Assembly: GCA_963801715.1 (NCBI GenBank)
Contig: CAWDGB010000019.1
Span: 1-8,672, forward strand
DNA length: 8,672 bases
Reading direction: 5' to 3'
DNA from: CAVVJA01 sp963801715
GTDB taxonomy: Bacteria > Actinomycetota > Actinomycetes > Mycobacteriales > Jatrophihabitantaceae
Below the pieces are notes generated by a model. That model had not been told where the DNA came from and ran no database searches. It saw nothing but the letters and a program-made list of their open reading frames with translations. Shown here piece by piece: positions 6,261 through 8,672 of the stretch. Both the position numbers and the translations under genes were made by a program. Within the stretch, counting starts at the first letter, position 1. Every line of letters starts with the position of its first letter.

Positions 6261-7577
6261 ATGTCCGAAACGACCGACATAACCGAAGTACCGACCGACG
6301 TGCTTGCCCATCAGCTGGTCGTCTCGCTCGAGCACGCCGACGTGGTCTTGGCCGAACTCGCCGCTCTTGCTCGCACCGGGATCCTGATGAGCGCGCCGAC
6401 GCTACCCGCCGAGGACCAGAGCGTGGCGTTGGGCCTCGGTCTGATCCGGCTGTCGTATCCGAGTGATCGCGACCGTGCGGCCGCAGACCTGCCCGATGAC
6501 GTGTCTGGCCGGAATCTCAACGACGTGCTCACCATGGTGCGCACCGCCTGCAGCTTCCGGTACCGAGGATGGACGCCGACGATCGGCAAGAACCGAGTCA
6601 TGAACGGCATCGGAGGCGAAGGCGGCCAAGTCAGCGGCGGCGGCGGGCAAGTCAGCGGCGGCGGCGGGCAAGTCAGCGGCGGCGGCGGGCAAGTCAGCGG
6701 CGGCGGCGGGCAAGTCAGCGGCGGCGGCGGGCAAGTCAGCGGCGGCGGCGGTGGGCTGCCGTCCCCATCTGACGGACCGAAACGGCCCAGGAACGCCGCC
6801 TCAGGGGGGCGCGGAGTCCGCATCGGTGTGCTAGACACCCCGCTCGTCTGGAATCCGGAGTGGGGTCAGAATGTGCAGTCCCTCGACCCGTCCAGCAGCG
6901 ACGGCGAGCCGTACTCCAACGCTAGCGAGCCGTTCAGCTATGACGTCGGGCACGCCAACTTCGTGACTAGCCTTATCGCGTCACAAGCACCGGATGCCAA
7001 CATCGGCGTCCTTGGGGCATTGCACCCCGGCGATGCGTCGGCAACAGCTTGGGACGTCGCATGCGCGATGGTGTCGTTCCTCGACCGAGACGTGGCGATC
7101 CTCAACCTCTCGCTCGGTTGCTACACCGAGGACAACCAGCCACCGCTTCTGATGCAACGCGCAATCCAGATCATGACGCCCAGAATGCTGATCGTCGCGG
7201 CCGCAGGCAATCACCGCCAGCCCGCCCGCCCCCGCCCGTTCTGGCCGGCTGCTCTCGACGACGTCGTCGCGGTCGGCGCGTACGGCCCGAACCATGAACC
7301 GGCGCCATTCACACCGGAAGCGCCCTGGGTTGATATCACCGCACTCGGCGTCGACATCGTCAGCAACTACTTCGACGGCTTGGTGAAGGGCGAGTCGGGC
7401 AAGCCGGAACTATTCACCGGTTACGCGATGTGGCAAGGCACCTCCTTCGCGGCTGGTCTGGCCACCGGCGAAATCGCGGCCCGCCTGCCGGTCAACGGCG
7501 ACGCCCGCGACGTGCGCAGGATCCTCCTGTCCCCTGACTACGACGGTATCTTGATCAAAGGGTCGCGGGCTGCGTGA
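6261..7577 (+). CDS. Subtilisin-family (S8) serine protease with Gly-rich repeat linker
   Basis: A 438-aa protein in three parts. Residues 1-118 are a domain of unknown function, mainly helical by eye and ending RYRGWTPTIGKNR. Residues 119-167 are a low-complexity linker with six copies of a GQVSGGG heptad. From about residue 180 comes a subtilisin domain with the full triad: D192 (IGVLDTP), H231 (VGHANFVTSLIA) and S395 (GTSFAAG), plus oxyanion N317 (VAAAGN). The enzyme should therefore be active. There is no N-terminal signal peptide or membrane segment, unlike most secreted subtilisins, so it probably acts in the cytoplasm; the N-terminal part may be an inhibitory or targeting domain. It lies 45 bp upstream of the sigma factor on the same strand and is divergent from the CHAT protease, suggesting one regulated module. 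Confidence 0.92.
   Translation: MSETTDITEVPTDVLAHQLVVSLEHADVVLAELAALARTGILMSAPTLPAEDQSVALGLGLIRLSYPSDRDRAAADLPDDVSGRNLNDVLTMVRTACSFRYRGWTPTIGKNRVMNGIGGEGGQVSGGGGQVSGGGGQVSGGGGQVSGGGGQVSGGGGQVSGGGGGLPSPSDGPKRPRNAASGGRGVRIGVLDTPLVWNPEWGQNVQSLDPSSSDGEPYSNASEPFSYDVGHANFVTSLIASQAPDANIGVLGALHPGDASATAWDVACAMVSFLDRDVAILNLSLGCYTEDNQPPLLMQRAIQIMTPRMLIVAAAGNHRQPARPRPFWPAALDDVVAVGAYGPNHEPAPFTPEAPWVDITALGVDIVSNYFDGLVKGESGKPELFTGYAMWQGTSFAAGLATGEIAARLPVNGDARDVRRILLSPDYDGILIKGSRAA
6627..6752 (+). repeat. Tandem 21-bp repeat, six copies, in the S8 protease gene
   Basis: Six head-to-tail 21-bp units (Gln codons at 6627, 6648, 6669, 6690, 6711 and 6732), each encoding QVSGGGG. The units are identical in DNA sequence except for a GGT in place of GGG at the end of the last one, and the first is preceded by GGC instead of GGG. 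Because the unit is a multiple of three, gain or loss of copies keeps the frame. Near identity at third codon positions points to recent expansion or ongoing homogenisation. The G-rich coding strand could form G-quadruplexes. Confidence 0.95.
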
Positions 7578-7622
7578 CCACCTACCTAAGCCATGCCTGG
7601 CGAAACGATGCGGGGGTGAACT

Positions 7623-8243
7623 ATGCGCGACGACCCGGCCGTGATCATTCTCGTGACCCGGGCACAGGATGGCGACCAGGAGGCGTGGGACGAGATCATC
7701 GAGCGGTTCGCCCCGCTTGTCTGGTCGATATGCCATCGCTTTCGGCTGTCGGACGCCGACGCGCACGACGTCGGACAGAACGTCTGGTTGCGGTTGGTCG
7801 AACATCTCGACGTGCTTCGCGAGCCGGCCGCGCTGCCCGGCTGGCTCGCCACGACGACGCGGCGCGAGTGCATCCGGGTGCAGCGACTCGGCTGGAAGCG
7901 CGATCGCCAGCTTGCGGACCCGGAGCTCGATGTGCCGGCGGACGAGGACCAGACACAGGTCGATCAGTGGTTGATCGCGGCCGAGCGACAGGCCGCACTG
8001 CGGGCCGCGTTCGCCGACCTCGGCGATCGGTGTCGCGAGCTGCTGGGCATGCTCATGGCCGACCCGCCGGTCGCCTACGCCGAGATCAGCGTGCAACTGG
8101 GCATGCCGGTCGGCGCTATCGGCCCGAACCGGTCTCGATGTCTGACTCGATTGCGCCAGCATCCGTCGATCGCGGCGCTGGTCGAGGACGCACCAGCCGA
8201 GCGAAGGGGAGGTGCTCGACATGACAAGCCCATGGTGGGTTGA
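7623..8243 (+). CDS. ECF-like sigma-70 family RNA polymerase sigma factor
   Basis: A 206-aa sigma factor of the two-domain (extracytoplasmic-function-like) type, which directs RNA polymerase to a small set of promoters. Region 2 covers about residues 14-88 (AQDGDQEAWDEIIERFAPLVW, DADAHDVGQNVWLRLVEHL, GWLATTTRRECIRVQR). Region 4 covers about 124-179, with the DNA-binding helix-turn-helix in YAEISVQLGMPVGAIGPNRSRCLTRLR. The residues after the second helix read GPNRSRCL rather than the common GTVRSRLSRAR form. The ATG at 7623 has a GGGGG run 6 nt upstream. It follows the S8 protease by 45 bp, and the next gene starts 23 nt before its stop, so the three are probably one operon. No transmembrane anti-sigma factor is encoded next to it within the window. 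Likely targets include this module, but that is inferred. Confidence 0.93.
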   Translation: MRDDPAVIILVTRAQDGDQEAWDEIIERFAPLVWSICHRFRLSDADAHDVGQNVWLRLVEHLDVLREPAALPGWLATTTRRECIRVQRLGWKRDRQLADPELDVPADEDQTQVDQWLIAAERQAALRAAFADLGDRCRELLGMLMADPPVAYAEISVQLGMPVGAIGPNRSRCLTRLRQHPSIAALVEDAPAERRGGARHDKPMVG

Positions 8244-8672
8244 CGATGACGAGTTGCTCGGCGAACTGCATCGGGCACTCGAGCCGGCGCCGGCATCGTT
8301 CATCGAGGCCGGCAAGATGGCCTTCACCTGGCAGAGCATCGACGCTGAGCTAGCCGCGCTCACCTACGACTCCTCCCGAGATCTCGTCGGCGCAGCGCAG
8401 AGCCGGGCCGAACCCGCCGCCTTGCGTTGTCTCACGTTCGACGCGACGCATCTCACCGTCGAGCTGGAGATCGTGCACGACGCGCTCCACGGGCAGCTCG
8501 TCCCGCCCGGGCCGGGCGTCGCGGAGATCCGGCGAGCCGACGGCAGCGTGAACCGGGTAACGGTGGACGACGTGGGCTACTTCACGTCGACGCCGGTACC
8601 GACCGGCACGTTCCGGCTGTACTGCGCTCCCGAAGGCGGAGAGCCGATTCTCACCGACTGGATCACGCTCTA
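8221..8672 (+). CDS. Conserved-looking soluble protein after the sigma factor, cut at window edge
   Basis: I translated 150 codons from the ATG at 8221 to the edge; the last two bases (TA) begin either a stop or a Tyr codon. The protein starts MTSPWWVDDDELLGELHRAL and has FIEAGKMAFTWQSIDAELAALTYDSS near residues 27-52. It continues as a probable beta-rich part (LTVELEIVHDALHGQLVPPG, then GYFTSTPVPTGTFRLYC) and ends near DWITL. It has no signal peptide or membrane segment. I recall similar unnamed proteins beside ECF sigma genes in actinobacteria, but cannot assign a domain or function. AAGGGGAGG (8204-8212) is a very strong ribosome binding site 8 nt before the start. The 23-nt overlap with the sigma gene implies translational coupling, which would suit a sigma regulator or a partner needed in fixed ratio. 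It is probably complete or within a few residues of complete. Confidence 0.8.
   Translation, partial: MTSPWWVDDDELLGELHRALEPAPASFIEAGKMAFTWQSIDAELAALTYDSSRDLVGAAQSRAEPAALRCLTFDATHLTVELEIVHDALHGQLVPPGPGVAEIRRADGSVNRVTVDDVGYFTSTPVPTGTFRLYCAPEGGEPILTDWITL

Noticed and set aside
6627..6752. The 21-bp tandem array considered as a CRISPR or an integration-type repeat
   Set aside because: There are no unique spacers between units, the array is wholly in frame within a protein, and no cas or integrase gene is nearby.
6311..6838. A - strand frame encoding a Pro-rich PPPPLTC repeat protein
   Set aside because: It is the antisense image of the Gly-rich tandem repeat in the S8 gene, with no ribosome binding site or domain support.
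7410..8363. A 317-codon - strand frame opposite the sigma factor
   Set aside because: It is antisense to a well-supported sigma factor and to the end of the S8 gene, with no recognisable domain.

Overview
The window is GC-rich, gene-dense DNA that looks actinobacterial. The evidence is GTG starts, a DUF3618 protein beside a peroxiredoxin of the Bcp type, a tRNA without encoded CCA, and a likely leaderless promoter. I cannot name the genus from sequence alone.

Left part (1-1721), housekeeping. A nearly complete purU (formyltetrahydrofolate deformylase) runs leftward off the edge. Just upstream of it, on the same strand, is a small DUF3618 membrane protein. A 64-bp divergent spacer with a direct repeat separates this pair from bcp, a thiol peroxidase on the + strand. 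Eight bases after bcp lies a tRNA-Leu(UAG) gene with an unexpectedly short variable arm.

Middle part (1789-6108), - strand. A large protein of TPR repeats plus a CHAT cysteine-protease domain (882 aa) is followed downstream by a 519-aa protein. The latter joins an N-terminal metallo-beta-lactamase-fold domain to a C-terminal Rieske [2Fe-2S] domain.

Right part (6261-8672), + strand, divergent from the CHAT gene. A subtilisin-family (S8) protease has no visible secretion signal and carries six DNA-identical or nearly identical 21-bp repeats between its N-terminal region and its catalytic domain. An ECF-like sigma factor follows, then a small soluble protein of unknown function whose start overlaps the end of the sigma gene and which is cut by the window edge.

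The most interesting reading is that CHAT protease, S8 protease, sigma factor and small partner protein form one module. It would pair two proteases of different catalytic classes with dedicated transcriptional control, as in a stress-responsive or conflict (cell-death-like) proteolytic cascade. The domains are visible in the sequence; the cascade and its purpose are inference. Apart from short intergenic gaps (the largest 152 bp), the window is filled by genes.
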